From: Sorangium cellulosum
GTDB taxonomy: Bacteria > Myxococcota_A > Polyangia > Polyangiales > Polyangiaceae
Assembly: GCF_002950945.1 (NCBI RefSeq)
Contig: NZ_CP012673.1
Location: 4,959,001-5,023,000 of the forward strand
Length of the DNA: 64,000 bases
Direction: 5' to 3'
Shown here one piece after another: positions 35,327 through 46,300 of this stretch (its first letter is position 1; every line of letters starts with the position of its first letter). The translations under genes were made by a program, and so were the position numbers. The notes below the pieces were generated by a model. That model made no database searches. It was not told where the DNA came from and saw only the letters and a list, made by a program, of their open reading frames with translations.

Positions 35327-35905
35327 TCATCCACCGTGGCGTTCGAGGATCGCCGTCCACGCCGGGTGTCCTGCCATCTCCGCCGGCGTCCGCGGCGGCG
35401 CGGGCGCGCCGTCGGGCGCGCGCAGGGCGAGCCGCCACCAGCCGACGTCGCGCCACGCGCCCTGCTTGAAGCCGACGTCGCGGTAGACGCCGACCGGCTC
35501 GAAGCCGAGCACCTCGTGGAGGCCGACGCTGGCCGGGTTCGGCAGCGTGACGCCCGCGTGGGCGACGTAGAAGCCCTGCAGGCGCAGGAGCTCCAGCAGC
35601 GCGCGGTAGAGCGCGCGGCCGACCCCGGTGCGGTGGTGCGCGGCGTCGATGTACACGCTGGTGTCGACCGACCACAGGTAGGCCGCGCGGTCGCGGTGCC
35701 GCGCCCCGTACGCGTAGCCGACCACCGCGCCGTCGCGCTCGAGGACCAGCCACGGCGCGTGGGCGAGCACGCCGGCGATGCGCGCCGCCATCTCGCCCGC
35801 GGTCGGCGGCTCCAGCTCGAACGAGGTCGGCCCCGCGACGCTCGGGGCGTAGATCGCCGCGACCGCCGCGGCGTCGCCGGCGTGGGCCATTCGTACGGTA
35901 TCCAT
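35327..35905 (-). CDS. GNAT N-acetyltransferase, phosphinothricin-acetyltransferase-like
   Basis: The 192-residue protein matches the PAT branch of GNAT enzymes in length and layout. The N-terminus is VRMAHAGDAAAVAAIYAPSV. The acetyl-CoA motif is YIDAAHHRTGVGRALYRALL (about residues 86-105). The tail is LPNPASVGLHEVLGFEPVG with YRDVGFKQGAWRDVGWW, the usual PAT ending. Family members acetylate phosphinothricin, methionine sulfoximine or similar amines. It is divergent from a LysR gene with 85 bases between the starts, so LysR control is likely. The substrate is not decided by the sequence. Confidence 0.85.
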   Translation of the reverse strand: MDTVRMAHAGDAAAVAAIYAPSVAGPTSFELEPPTAGEMAARIAGVLAHAPWLVLERDGAVVGYAYGARHRDRAAYLWSVDTSVYIDAAHHRTGVGRALYRALLELLRLQGFYVAHAGVTLPNPASVGLHEVLGFEPVGVYRDVGFKQGAWRDVGWWRLALRAPDGAPAPPRTPAEMAGHPAWTAILERHGG

Positions 35906-35990
35906 GGCGGTGAAGCTAGCGGCCGCCGTAGCATGCTTCAATGCAATCGAAGCAATGGGTCGCATCGACGTTCTCGATGGGAGCGCGGTC

Positions 35991-36899
35991 ATGGACGTCG
36001 CGCAGCTGACCGCGTTTCTGCGCGTCGTGCGCGAGGGCAGCTTCACCCGCGCCGCGCGGACGCTGGGCATCGGTCAGCCGGCGGTGAGCGCGCGTATCGG
36101 CGCGCTCGAGGCCGAGGTCGGGGGCGCGCTGTTCACCCGCGGCCGGCGGGTCGCGCTGACGCCGCTCGGCGAGGGCTTCCTGCCGTTCGCGCGCCGCGCG
36201 ACCGAGGTGCTCGACGAGGGGCTCGAGGCGGCGCGGCTCGCGCGCACCGGTCAGCGCGGCCGCGTCACGCTCGCCGCGCTCGGCTCGGTCGCCGCCGGGC
36301 TGGTCGGCCCCGCGCTCGCGAGCGTGGCCGCCGCGCACCCGTCGCTCGAGTGGCTGGTGAGATCGGCCGCGCACGAGCAGGTGCTCGCCATGCTGTTCGA
36401 CGGGCTCGTCGAGCTCGGCGTCGTGGTGTGGCCGTGCCTGGACGCGGGCGCCGCGGATTTGACGCGGCTGTTCCTGATGCGCGAGCCGGTCGTGCTCGCG
36501 GTCGCGCCGGACCACCCGCTCGCCCGGCGGCGGCGCGTTGAGCGCGAGGACGTCGCGCGCCTCGGGCGGCCGTTCCTGAGGCTGCGCTGGTGGCGCACGC
36601 ATCACCCGGAGATCACGCGGATCGGCGAGCAGGCAGGGGCGTCGATGGACGTGCCGATGGAGACGGCGCGGCATCTGGTCACGCGCGGGGTCGCGGTCGG
36701 CTTCTTTCCGACGACCTACATCGCGGAGGACCTCGCCGAGCAAAGGCTGGTCGAGGTGCCCGTGCAGGATCTCGCGCCGCTGTCGCGCACCCTGGCGCTC
36801 GTGCGCGGGCGACGGCCCGCACCGCCGGGGCCGGCGACGGCCGCGGTGATCGCGGCGCTGCGCGAGCAGGCCCGGACGCTCGGCATTCTGCGGCGGTGA
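35991..36899 (+). CDS. LysR-family transcriptional regulator
   Basis: From ATG 35991 the product is 302 residues, the normal LysR length. It begins MDVAQLTAFLRVVREGSFTR, followed by the winged-helix recognition region LGIGQPAVSARIGALEAEVG. The remainder is a two-lobed co-inducer-binding domain (GRVTLAALGSVAAGLVGPAL, then RLFLMREPVVLAVAPDHPLA). In-frame starts at 35904 and 35955 would add poorly conserved residues, so I reject them. The divergent acetyltransferase gene is the most likely target, and the 85-base gap should contain the operator. Confidence 0.85.
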   Translation: MDVAQLTAFLRVVREGSFTRAARTLGIGQPAVSARIGALEAEVGGALFTRGRRVALTPLGEGFLPFARRATEVLDEGLEAARLARTGQRGRVTLAALGSVAAGLVGPALASVAAAHPSLEWLVRSAAHEQVLAMLFDGLVELGVVVWPCLDAGAADLTRLFLMREPVVLAVAPDHPLARRRRVEREDVARLGRPFLRLRWWRTHHPEITRIGEQAGASMDVPMETARHLVTRGVAVGFFPTTYIAEDLAEQRLVEVPVQDLAPLSRTLALVRGRRPAPPGPATAAVIAALREQARTLGILRR

Positions 36900-37117
36900 G
36901 CGGTCGCGCCCGCTGCGCTCGATGATCGGGCGTTAGCTAGGCTCCAGTTCCGCCGAGGTGTAGATTGGGCTCGCGCCGCAGACAGCAGACGGGAACTCGG
37001 GAGCTGCGGCCGGTGCCACTCGCCGTCGAGAGGGGTTGCCGGCCGGGGTCGACGAAGGGACGAGAACCCGGCGCGCCGAGCCAGAACACCAGGTCCGGAT
37101 CGTCCGAGCTCGCCACA
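36900..37117. other. Short gap at the end of the BREX operon
   Basis: This is the convergent space between the LysR stop and the last BREX gene. A minus-strand ORF of 62 codons (36933-37121) overlaps the brxHI stop and could in principle be translated by coupling. It has no recognisable features and I do not call it. Confidence 0.3.
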
Positions 37118-39223
37118 TCACCTGGCGGCGTCCACGGCCACCCTCGCGGCGGCCACATCGAGGGCCTCGATGAGGAACTCCTCCAGCAGCTCCTCAGGCA
37201 AACAAGGCTGGAACTTCGATAGCCGCATCCTCCCCGCGCACGAGCGAGCAAACCGGCGCGCATCGGCGATCCCGGGACGCCCTTCCTCGCCCATGCGGCG
37301 CACCAGCTCACGCAAGGCCGCCACGCTCGTCCCCACTGCCTCCTTGAGCGTGATCGACGTATTCCGGACCACGCACCGGCCGCCGAGCTCCGCCTCGATC
37401 ATCCTGGCCAGGAGCATGTTCCCGCGCCCCCCCACGTAGGTCCACCAAGTGATCTCATTGGGTCCGTCGATGACCGGCGCCGGCGTGTCTCGCAGGAACA
37501 TCGCTTCAGCCCGCAGCCCAGCCACCACCTCGGCCGCGCGCCTCGACCACCATGGGTCGGCGTCGTCGGACACGAGCACCTCCCGCATGGCCTGGACCAG
37601 CTCGTGGCCAAGGAAACCTGGTGCGCCTGTCCACCGTGCGGCGCGCGCGTGCTCTGCGGGCTCCACCCCGCAGAGGCCACGCCCCCAGTCGACCCGAACC
37701 ACCTGCCACGGCCGCCCTCCCAGCGAGAACGCCGCGCGCCTCTGGTCGGTGTCCAGGGACTCGAGGAACTCCGCGTCGACCGTCCCGATCTCGCGCGTGC
37801 CCCAGTGCACGGTAACGAGCCGTGGCGTGGAGAAGACCGCGTACAGCTCGGCGAAGTTCCGACGGCCGTACCGCCGCTCGCCCTCCGGCCCCAAGCTCAG
37901 CTTCCCGCCATCCCCGATCAGGATTCCTCGTTCCAGCATGAAGGCCACGAGCGCGGCACGCTGGTCGGCCGTCACCTCTGCAAACGGGGTCGCCCCGTCC
38001 AGCCACGCGAACCAGTCCCTCGCACCGACGCCTTCGAGCTGGATCGACAGCGCCAGTATCTGGTGGGCCATGATGTGGAACGCCCGTCTGGACGGCCGCA
38101 CGGGCTCGACGTATCCCCGGCGGTGAAGGCGCAGGAGCGCGGCCGCCTGGAGCACGGCTTCAGGTTTCGTGGCGAGGAAAGTGCAGTTCGGCGTCGCCCC
38201 GGGCCGCCGGCCGGTGCGACCCATGCGCTGCTGGAAGCTCGCCACCGTCGCCGGGCAGTCGATCTGCAAGACGTGGTCGAGATCGCCGACGTCGATCCCC
38301 AGCTCCAGCGCGCTCGTCGAGACGATCACGCAGTCCTGCTTCTCCTGAAACGCGCGCTCGGCATCCCGCCGCTCCGCGGGCGCGAGGGAGCCGTGGACGA
38401 TGTGCGCATCGACACCGCCGGCGAGCAGCTCGCGGCCCAGCTCCTCGGCCCCGCGGCGTGAGTCCACGAACACGAGGCGCTTCTTCCCGGGGTGGAGGGC
38501 GGCGATCACCTTCGCGGCGTTCGGGACGCTCGCCACGTAGTCGAGCGCCAGCTTCGGAGCCGTGCCGATCCGTGGCGGCGACACGATAGCTCCCTCGCGC
38601 TCGGAGTGGCCGCGGACCCAGCGCAGAATCTCCTCCGGGTTGCCGACGGTGGCCGAGAGCCCGACGCGCTGCACGTCGAACCTGCAGAACCTCGCGATCC
38701 GCTCCAGCAAGGCGGCGAGATGAGAGCCCCGGTCACCAGCGGCAAACGCGTGGATCTCGTCGATGACCACAGCCCGCAGCCCCGTGAACAGCCTGGCCGC
38801 GGGCACCTTGGGGCTCATCAACATGGCTTCCAGCGCCTCGGGCGTCGTCAGCAGGATGTCGGCCGGTTCCTGGATGAACCGCCGGCGCGCCGGCGCGCCG
38901 GTGTCCCCGTGCCACTTGAACACGCGCCGTCCGATGGTCTCCGCGTATCGCGCGATCCGCGCCTCCTGGTTGTTCAGGAGCGCCCGGATCGGCGAGAGGT
39001 ACAGCACGGAGACGGGCCTCCAGTCGCCGGCCTCCATCGCCGAGAGGAGCGGAAAGAAGGCTGCCTCCGTCTTCCCTCCGGCCGTCGGCGCGAGGACGAC
39101 GCAGTTCTTGCCGTCGAGCACCGCGTCGATGGTCAGCTCCTGCACCGGCCGGAGCTCGCGAAAACCCAGGGTGTTGAGGATCTGGTACTGGACAGCGGCG
39201 GTCAGCCGTTCAAAGGACGTCAT
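37118..39223 (-). CDS. brxHI: BREX type 2 helicase BrxHI
   Basis: The 701-residue superfamily 2 helicase has Walker A LAPTAGGKTEAA (about residues 44-55), DEIHAF (155-160), LSATVG (about 190), and a C-terminal lobe with STSALELGIDVGDLDHVLQ followed by FQQRMGRTGRR. The domain order is Lhr-like, with an accessory winged-helix/C-terminal region. BrxHI is the helicase of type 2 BREX loci. The start ATG at 39223 overlaps the brxD stop by four bases (ATGA), so translation is coupled and this is the last gene of the operon. By analogy it processes DNA during BREX interference; its exact step is not established. Confidence 0.85.
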   Translation of the reverse strand: MTSFERLTAAVQYQILNTLGFRELRPVQELTIDAVLDGKNCVVLAPTAGGKTEAAFFPLLSAMEAGDWRPVSVLYLSPIRALLNNQEARIARYAETIGRRVFKWHGDTGAPARRRFIQEPADILLTTPEALEAMLMSPKVPAARLFTGLRAVVIDEIHAFAAGDRGSHLAALLERIARFCRFDVQRVGLSATVGNPEEILRWVRGHSEREGAIVSPPRIGTAPKLALDYVASVPNAAKVIAALHPGKKRLVFVDSRRGAEELGRELLAGGVDAHIVHGSLAPAERRDAERAFQEKQDCVIVSTSALELGIDVGDLDHVLQIDCPATVASFQQRMGRTGRRPGATPNCTFLATKPEAVLQAAALLRLHRRGYVEPVRPSRRAFHIMAHQILALSIQLEGVGARDWFAWLDGATPFAEVTADQRAALVAFMLERGILIGDGGKLSLGPEGERRYGRRNFAELYAVFSTPRLVTVHWGTREIGTVDAEFLESLDTDQRRAAFSLGGRPWQVVRVDWGRGLCGVEPAEHARAARWTGAPGFLGHELVQAMREVLVSDDADPWWSRRAAEVVAGLRAEAMFLRDTPAPVIDGPNEITWWTYVGGRGNMLLARMIEAELGGRCVVRNTSITLKEAVGTSVAALRELVRRMGEEGRPGIADARRFARSCAGRMRLSKFQPCLPEELLEEFLIEALDVAAARVAVDAAR

Positions 39224-40563
39224 TCCGAACGGCGCTCCCCGCCGTCCTGCGACGGGAGGTCGAGCGCGATGTCATCCACCGTCGTCTCCAGGCCGGCCGC
39301 CTCGCGCTCGGCGGACGTCATCTCGCGTGCGTCGACCACGAGCTTGAAGTCGCGCCGCGGGTCGTACTCCTCGTGCTCGTCGACCTTGTCGAGCAGATCG
39401 CTCACCATCTTGCGCAGGAACAGCCGCGGCGCCACGCCGACCCTGCCGCCCAGCTTGCCGGTGAGGGCCGCCGCCAGCTCGCGCACGACGGCGTCGCCGA
39501 CGCGCTCGGCGATGCGCTGCGGGTGCTTGGTCGGGTAAAGCGCGCGCACCTTCCCGCCCACCTCGACGAGCTTCTCGACGTCGAACGGCAGGAGCCGGAT
39601 CTGCGTCGCCCGGGCGCTGTCGAAGCGCGGGTCGCCCGAGAAGTCCTGGTAAAGGCGCTGTTCGAGCGGGGCGAGCCGCTTGATGCCCTGCGGGCCTTCG
39701 AAGAAGGCGGGAGTCCCGGTGATCATCACGTAGAGGCCGGGGTAGCGCTCACCGTCGATGTCGTCGATGAGCTTGCGGAGCGCGTCGAGGCTCTGCTCGC
39801 GCACGTCGGCGCGCATGCGCTGGATCGTCTCGACCTCGTCGAGCACCAGGAGCAGCCCCTTGCGGCCGGTCTCGCGCAGGAGGACGAGCAGCCCGCGGAG
39901 GAAGCCGGCGGCGGCCGTGCCGTCGATGTCGCCCTGCAACCCGGCCGGGCGCTTGACGCTCGCGCCCACGTTCGGCTGCCCCATCAGCCAGGCGAGCAGG
40001 CCGTCCGCGGTGGCGTTGTCCTCCCCGACCCGCGCTCGATAACACGCCCGGAGCACCGTCGCGAAGAGCGGCTGCGTGTCGCGCACGGCCGTGAGGCGGG
40101 TCTCGAGCAGATCACCGACCTCCTCCGCGAGGGCCGCCGGCTCGCGGGGGCCGCCGCGGGTGTTGACCTCCTCCTCGAGGCCGTAGAACCAGCGGTCCAC
40201 GAGCGCGCGGAACGCGCCGCTGTCCCACTCCTTGGTGCGCAGGCTCTCCAGCGCGCGGCGATAGATGGTCTCCAGCTTGTGGAGCGGCGTCTCGCTCGCG
40301 GAGATCTGCACCTCCGCCGTGGCGAAGCCGCGCTGTTGCGCCCGGTGCTGCACCCAGCGCGAGAAGAACGTCTTGCCGCTGCCGTACTCCCCGCGAACCG
40401 CCTTGAAGGCGCCATACCCGTGCGCGACGTGCTCCAGCTCCTCGTCGATGGCCGCCTCGAAGCGGCCGAGACCGACGGCGAGGTGCTCGAGCCCACGCCG
40501 GGGCACCGTGCCGTTGCGCAGCGGCGCGATGATCTCCTTCCGGCGCAGCGTGCCGAGATCCAT
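39220..40563 (-). CDS. brxD: BREX ATP-binding protein BrxD
   Basis: The 447-residue ATPase begins MDLGTLRRKEIIAPLRNGTV and has Walker A RGEYGSGKTFF (about 57-67) and Walker B LLLVLDEVETI (about 205-215). A QNPDIV-like C-terminal region follows, containing RLLPFDVEKLVEV and ERVGDAVVREL. The N-terminal pattern and DUF2791-type ATPase core are those of BrxD, found in type 2 BREX operons. An alternative upstream start would run into pglZ in another frame, so ATG 40563 is chosen. It sits in a TGATG overlap with the pglZ stop, and the gene ends in an ATGA overlap with brxHI. Confidence 0.85.
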   Translation of the reverse strand: MDLGTLRRKEIIAPLRNGTVPRRGLEHLAVGLGRFEAAIDEELEHVAHGYGAFKAVRGEYGSGKTFFSRWVQHRAQQRGFATAEVQISASETPLHKLETIYRRALESLRTKEWDSGAFRALVDRWFYGLEEEVNTRGGPREPAALAEEVGDLLETRLTAVRDTQPLFATVLRACYRARVGEDNATADGLLAWLMGQPNVGASVKRPAGLQGDIDGTAAAGFLRGLLVLLRETGRKGLLLVLDEVETIQRMRADVREQSLDALRKLIDDIDGERYPGLYVMITGTPAFFEGPQGIKRLAPLEQRLYQDFSGDPRFDSARATQIRLLPFDVEKLVEVGGKVRALYPTKHPQRIAERVGDAVVRELAAALTGKLGGRVGVAPRLFLRKMVSDLLDKVDEHEEYDPRRDFKLVVDAREMTSAEREAAGLETTVDDIALDLPSQDGGERRSE

Positions 40564-43379
40564 CAGCCGGCCTCCTTCAGGTACTCGTCGAGGAGCGGCA
40601 CGTTGAGCGTGACCCGTTTGGAGCGCGGATCGTGCTCGACGATGAGGTAAGCGTCGAAGTTGATCCACTCCTGCAGCTCGGAGACGACGCCGCCGACAGC
40701 GTGCGGTAGGACGCCCGCCCGGTGCGCGAAGACGTCGGCCGGCAGGGCGCCGCCCGCGTCGGCCAGGAGCGCGACCCGCGGCGCGATCACCTCCCGCAAG
40801 CGCTTGCGTTCCGCGGCGGTGCGCCCGTCGAAGGCCCTGGACGCGCAGAGCCGGGTGAGCCAGGGGCTCTCGTCGGCGGGCTCCGCGCGAGGCGGCGGCG
40901 GCGGGGGCGGTGCGGGCGACGCCGACTCGAAGATGGGCAGGAGCGGCTGGTGCTTCTTCGGGGGCGGGGGAGGCGGAGGCGTCTTCGGCCGTGAGGCGGG
41001 CTGGGGCCGCGCCGGGGCCGGCGCCGCCAGATCCCACCACTCCGGGCGAGGATACGGCGCGACCTCCAGCTCGGCGTCGTCTCGGCCCTCCGTCACCTCC
41101 ACGCGCCGCCGGAGCTGGTCCGAGCCGACGAGGATGGCCGGCGTGACGATCTCGGCGAGCGACGCGCCGCCGTGCTCGCCGGTGGCCGCCGTCGAGCCGT
41201 ACGCGTCGCGGTCACGGTAAAGCATCGCCACCTTCGTCTTGCCGCGCGGCGCCCACGCCACCTCTCTGGTGGCGACCACCTCACCGTCCTCGCTCTTGTC
41301 GTCGTCACCGAGGTACCGATAACGCTTCCCGTCGCCGGCGCGCCCGACGCTCGCCATGCGATCGGTGCGGACGTGCCCGTGGTCGGCGATGAGCAGCACC
41401 GCGCGGTTCGCCTCCCGGGCCTCCACGAGCAGGCGCCCGAGGGGCTTGATGTGCCCGAGGTCGGCCGGCACGCGGACCTGGCGCGCGCCGCCGAGCTGAT
41501 CGTCCAGCGCGTTGATCACCAGACCGACGACGCGGTCGGGCGAGCGGACCAGCGCGATCGCCTTCGGGTGCAGGTCGCCAGAGGACGTCTCGACGGAATC
41601 CTTCAGGTAGAGCACGGCGTCCTCGATCCCGGCGCGCCGCAGCCCGGCGTGGGTCGCGAACCGCTCGGGGTCCTTGCCCGTGTCGAGCGGCTCGCCCGCC
41701 TTCACGCGCTTGCCGGCAAACAAGGCAGCGCGGCTCACGCCCGTGAGCGACGGGAGCGCTGCGAGCATCGGCACGACCCGTCCGCCGCCGCGATCCAGAC
41801 ACCACCGGAGGGGAGCGTACTCCTTCAGCTCGCAGTCCTGCAGCAGCTCGACGGCGTTGGCCCATGACATGCCGTCGAGCAAGGCCACGAGCAAACGCCG
41901 GTGCGGCTGATCCTTCACGAAGGCAGCCGCGAACGCGTCGAGCCCCTCGGAGATGGGGATCACGGTCGGGCTCTTCGGGCTGCCGCTGTTCAGCCATGCC
42001 ACGTAGGCACGGGCGAACGCTTCGTCGTCGCGCTCGCGCAGCACGTCCGCGCGGACGAGCATCGCGTCGATGCTCTTCTCCAGCTCCGAGTCCACGGGCC
42101 CGCGGGCACGCGCGCGCGCGAAATCGACGTACGAGCCGTGGGCCACGTAATGCTCCGCGAGGGCGAAGACGTGGCCATAGGAGCCCAGGAGCGCGGCGCT
42201 CCTGTCCAGGTCCGGGCGCGAGAGGAGGTACGCGAGGAGGCGCACGGCCATCCGCGCACGGACGACCAGCTCCCCGCCCTCCTGGGTCTTGTGCAGCACG
42301 TGGTGCCCGAGCCGATCGAGCGCCGCCCGCGCCTCGTCGAGGTGCTCCGCGTCGATCGGCCCGGCCGCCGCGGCGCGGAGGACCCGGGCCAGCCGCTGCG
42401 ACGTCGACTCGAATGCGACCCGCAGGAAGCGGCTGCCGGCGAGGGCCTCGGCGACCTCGCGGTCGGCGACCACCTCGTTCGCCTCGGCCAGCACGGCGCG
42501 CGCCACCTCGTCGGAGAGGCGAAGGTAGAGATCGCCCGCCAGCGCGGCCCAGCGCTCGATGAGCGCGGGGTTCCGCCTGGGCGCGTCGGCGAGCGCGGGA
42601 TCGAGGCCCTTGAGCGCCTGCGCGAGGCTGCCGCGCAGCCCGGCGTCGTGACGCACCCGCTCGCCGCCGCCATCGAGCACGAACGCCAGGGCGGCGACGG
42701 TTCGAGCCTTCCCCTCCTCCCACGCCCTCCACGCGAGCACGGCGAGCGGCCCCACCGACCTCTCGAGGTAGCCGAGCAGCTCTTTTCCGGCCGCCGTCAT
42801 GGCGCCGAGCCTCGCCGCGAAGCCCGGCGGCGGCGCGTGCGTCGCGCAGTGCTGCGCGAGGCGCGCCTCCGAGAGCTCGCCGTCGTGCGGGAACCCCGTG
42901 GCGCGGAAGAGCAGCGCACGCCAGGAGGTGTGCAGGTCGACCGTGGAGCCCGCGATGCTGTACGAGAAGGGCTTCGGGTCGGCGAGCAGCGCATCACACA
43001 GCGGGCGGCAGGAGAGGACCTCGGCGCTCACCGCGCTCGCATTGAAGAGGCGGGCCACGCGCCGCGAGCGGTCGACGGGGTACACCTTCCCGGCGGCGAT
43101 CCTGCCCTGGAGGTCGGCAGGGAGCCGGTCGGCGGGATAGTCGACCAGAAGCGCGAGGTTCTCCGTCTCGGAGGCGTCGGCGAGGGCGCGCCGGAAGTCG
43201 AGCTCGCAGCGGACCGGACGGACCTTGAACGGGATCCCTCCCGCGTCCAGCTTGAGCGTGAGCTCCCCCTGCTCGCCGGTCGCGTACAGCGCGGTGGTGT
43301 ACGTGCGGTGCTTGCGGCGATGGATGAGCGCCAGCTCGTCGTGCAGATCCACCATCGAGAGATGGGGAGCTTCGATCAT
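40563..43379 (-). CDS. pglZ: BREX type 2 alkaline-phosphatase-like protein PglZ
   Basis: The 938-residue protein has a long N-terminal region (LHDELALIHRRKHRTYTTAL start). The PglZ domain of the alkaline phosphatase superfamily starts near residue 500: VALLDGMSW with a metal-binding Asp, the LPSLTGVSRAALFAG segment around the expected nucleophile, and LLIADHGHVRTDRM supplying later Asp-His ligands. A proline-rich linker (PPPPPPPKKHQP and PPPPPPP, about 800-845) separates a C-terminal winged-helix-like tail. PglZ is a core BREX protein needed for defence and host methylation. The start overlaps the pglY stop by four bases (ATGA). The length fits the type 2 branch. Confidence 0.88.
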   Translation of the reverse strand: MIEAPHLSMVDLHDELALIHRRKHRTYTTALYATGEQGELTLKLDAGGIPFKVRPVRCELDFRRALADASETENLALLVDYPADRLPADLQGRIAAGKVYPVDRSRRVARLFNASAVSAEVLSCRPLCDALLADPKPFSYSIAGSTVDLHTSWRALLFRATGFPHDGELSEARLAQHCATHAPPPGFAARLGAMTAAGKELLGYLERSVGPLAVLAWRAWEEGKARTVAALAFVLDGGGERVRHDAGLRGSLAQALKGLDPALADAPRRNPALIERWAALAGDLYLRLSDEVARAVLAEANEVVADREVAEALAGSRFLRVAFESTSQRLARVLRAAAAGPIDAEHLDEARAALDRLGHHVLHKTQEGGELVVRARMAVRLLAYLLSRPDLDRSAALLGSYGHVFALAEHYVAHGSYVDFARARARGPVDSELEKSIDAMLVRADVLRERDDEAFARAYVAWLNSGSPKSPTVIPISEGLDAFAAAFVKDQPHRRLLVALLDGMSWANAVELLQDCELKEYAPLRWCLDRGGGRVVPMLAALPSLTGVSRAALFAGKRVKAGEPLDTGKDPERFATHAGLRRAGIEDAVLYLKDSVETSSGDLHPKAIALVRSPDRVVGLVINALDDQLGGARQVRVPADLGHIKPLGRLLVEAREANRAVLLIADHGHVRTDRMASVGRAGDGKRYRYLGDDDKSEDGEVVATREVAWAPRGKTKVAMLYRDRDAYGSTAATGEHGGASLAEIVTPAILVGSDQLRRRVEVTEGRDDAELEVAPYPRPEWWDLAAPAPARPQPASRPKTPPPPPPPKKHQPLLPIFESASPAPPPPPPPRAEPADESPWLTRLCASRAFDGRTAAERKRLREVIAPRVALLADAGGALPADVFAHRAGVLPHAVGGVVSELQEWINFDAYLIVEHDPRSKRVTLNVPLLDEYLKEAG

Positions 43380-46300
43380 CTCACGATCTTCCAGGTGAGC
43401 TCGATCCGCGCGCCGGGCGACGCGGCGAGCGCCGCCTTGAGCTGCTCGACCACGGCCGAGAGCCCCGCCGCCGAGGACACCTCGGCGCGCTGCTCCGGCG
43501 GCGGTGGCGGCGTGGCCTCGTCGCCGTCCGGCGTGGCGATCCGCGGCCGCTGGAGCAGCCTCTGGGCGCGGATGCTGAGCTCGCTGAGCTTCGTCGCCAG
43601 CGTGGCCATGATCTCGTCCTTGTCGAGCACGTCGCGGAGCGCGGCCAGGATCTCCGCTGCGGCGCCGTCGGAGCGCGCAACCAGCGCCGGAAAGCTCGCG
43701 AAGTTCACGTCATTGCTCAGGATCTCGGCGTTGGTCCGCGCGCTCGTGAGGTGGCGGCTCATGGCCGACTCCGAGGTCTCCGGCTCGAGATCCGCGAGCG
43801 CCTGCACCTGCGCCACGGCGTCGCGTCCTTTGAGCTGGTGGAGCAGCTCCTCGACACGACGGGCCGTGCGCAGCCGCGGCGGGTCCGCGCTGAAGAAGTC
43901 GGCGTGCCGGGCGAGCTGCCCTGCGACGGCATCGGCGCGATCCTGCAGCGCGCGATCCACCGCGACGTTGAGCTTCTCGGCGAAGGCGCGGACGTTCTTG
44001 GCCGTGTGCGCCTTGCCCACGCTGATCCCGAAGAGCGTGCTCGCCCGCGCGAGCGCCCGATGCCAGGCGGTCTCGTTGGGCAGGCGCGGCTGGAGCAGCT
44101 CCGCGTCGCTGTCGAGCCGGCCGAGCGTCGGGTTCTTCACGGTCTGGTCGCCTCGCACCAGCTCGCGGCCGCGCACGGTGGCATAGGCGAGCACGAGGAA
44201 GTCGGCCACCTCGGGCGTGTAGCCGCGCGTCCGCGCGGGGTCGAAGAGCCGGCGCACGGCCGCCACGTCCGGCGTGTCCACGTTGGCGGCGCGGAGCTGG
44301 CGGTCGACCTCGTCGTAGGTCTGCGCCACCAGTGTGGCCTGTCCCTCGCGGGCGTTCACGAGCCGCAGCTCGTCGGAGAAGCGGAGGGCGCTCTGCTCGC
44401 TCTTCGCCAGCGCGAGCCGCTGCCCGTCGCTCTCGCAGAGCTGAGCCAGCATCTGCAGCTCCTTCTCCAGCTTGCCCCGCGTCACCTTGTCCGAGAAGCG
44501 CGGGTGGTGCGGGTGGAGATCGTCGAGGAGCTGCTCGATGGCGGAGACGAGCCCGCGGCGCAGATCGGCCGCGCTGAGGCCCCGGATCTTGGTCCCGGTC
44601 CGCAGCACGTGGAAGTGCTGGGCCACCGAGCGCGTCGGATCGAGCACCCCGGCCTGCGCCTGGACGAGGCCGTAGGCGGCGTCGAGGGCGCGGCGGAGGC
44701 GCTCGCGCTGCTGGGTCGCGCGGCTCGTCAGCTCCTCGCGGGCGCGCGTCTGGTCGTCGGGGCGCAGGTTGGCGAGGTGCGACTTCCAGTTGTCCCCGTC
44801 CAGGATCTGGTCGAGCACCACCAGATCGCCGAGATCGCGCTGCGCCGACTCGGCGAGGAAGCTCGGCAGCCAGACGACGGTGGGCGTGTCGGACGTGCCC
44901 TGCATGAACGTCGCGATGCGCTGCTCGTCTTCCTGCGGGCTGCGCCCCGGATCGTCGAAGGGATAGTCGATGACGACCCGGAACGCGTCGTCCTCGGCAG
45001 CGCGGAGGACGCCGTCGTCCATCTCGCGCACGTTGCCGAAGACGATCGTGCCCTCCCGGTCCGTGCCGCGCCAGAGCGTCTTGTAGCCCTGGACGGCGCC
45101 TTCCTTCGGCTCCAGCCCGAGCGCCTCGAAGAGCAGCTCTCGCAGCTTCGCCTTGCGGGGTCCCGGACGATCGTAGTGCCCGGCCGCCTGCACGATGGGC
45201 CGCACGTCCACGCCTTCGAGCACCACGGTGACCAGCGGGTCTTCCTGGCCCTGGACCCGGACCTTGCCGACCTCCTTCGCCCAGGCGCGCACGCGCGTCG
45301 CCGCCAGCGTGGCCTCCCCGCCGGGCACCGGGGACCTGAGCGTGCCGTGGTTGAGCTGCACCAGGCGGCTCGCGGTGAGGTTGCGGAAGACGTGGCAGTT
45401 CGGCGCCAGCGCGGCGAGCAGCAGCGTCTTGGCGATGCGGTTGTCGTTGCGGCAGCGCGTCTCCCGGCAGTTCGCGCAGCCGACCGTCCGCCCGTCGCTC
45501 CGCAGGCGCTGGCAGCGCTCCGGCGTGCCCGTCTGGTTCTGCTCCCAGATGACCGGGAGCAGCTCGCTGTCGTAGAGCCGCTTCGCGGCCGCGAAGCGCT
45601 CGCGCATGGTGCCGTCCATCGGCTCCTCGCCCTCGGCGAGCGCGTCGTAGAGGTCGCCGACGCTCACGAGCTTGCCGATCTCGAAATCGTTGAGCTGTCC
45701 GACCAGCATCTCCACCAGGATCTTGAGCGACGTGCGCTCGCGCTGGAGGTAGTGGCTCATGGCCACGAGCGCCTCGACCAGCGCGGGGCTGAACGGGTAG
45801 ATCTGCCGGAAAGCGGACTCGTCCCCGAGATCGCCGAGCAACGTCCCCCACGCGGCCTGGCCGAGGGAGCGGCGCATGGTGTCGAACGCCGCCGAGAGCT
45901 TCTTGCCCGCGGCGTCGTCCTTCGGGTGGACGACGCGCTTCGCGATGATGGCGGGCAGATCCTTGTCCGGGAGCTTCACGGTGTCGAACCGCCCCTCCCA
46001 GAACCGCAGGCTGTTGCGCACCGCGGTGGCGTCGGCGCCGGCGTACTGCTCGCCGACCATCTCGCCAATGTCGCGCTGGCGCGCCGCGAAGGTGACGATG
46101 GGAACGGCCTGCTCGGCGGCCTGGCCCTCGACCAGCTTGGCGAGCTTGCCGATCTCGTTGTTGAGCGTCTCTGGACTGCTGGCCTTGGTCGCGAGCCAGA
46201 GCACCAGCTCGTCGAGGAAGAAGACCATCGCGTCGTAGCCGAGCGAGGCGGCGTGCCGGCTCATCGCCACCATGCCCTGCTCGAAGCCGAGGAACGCCGA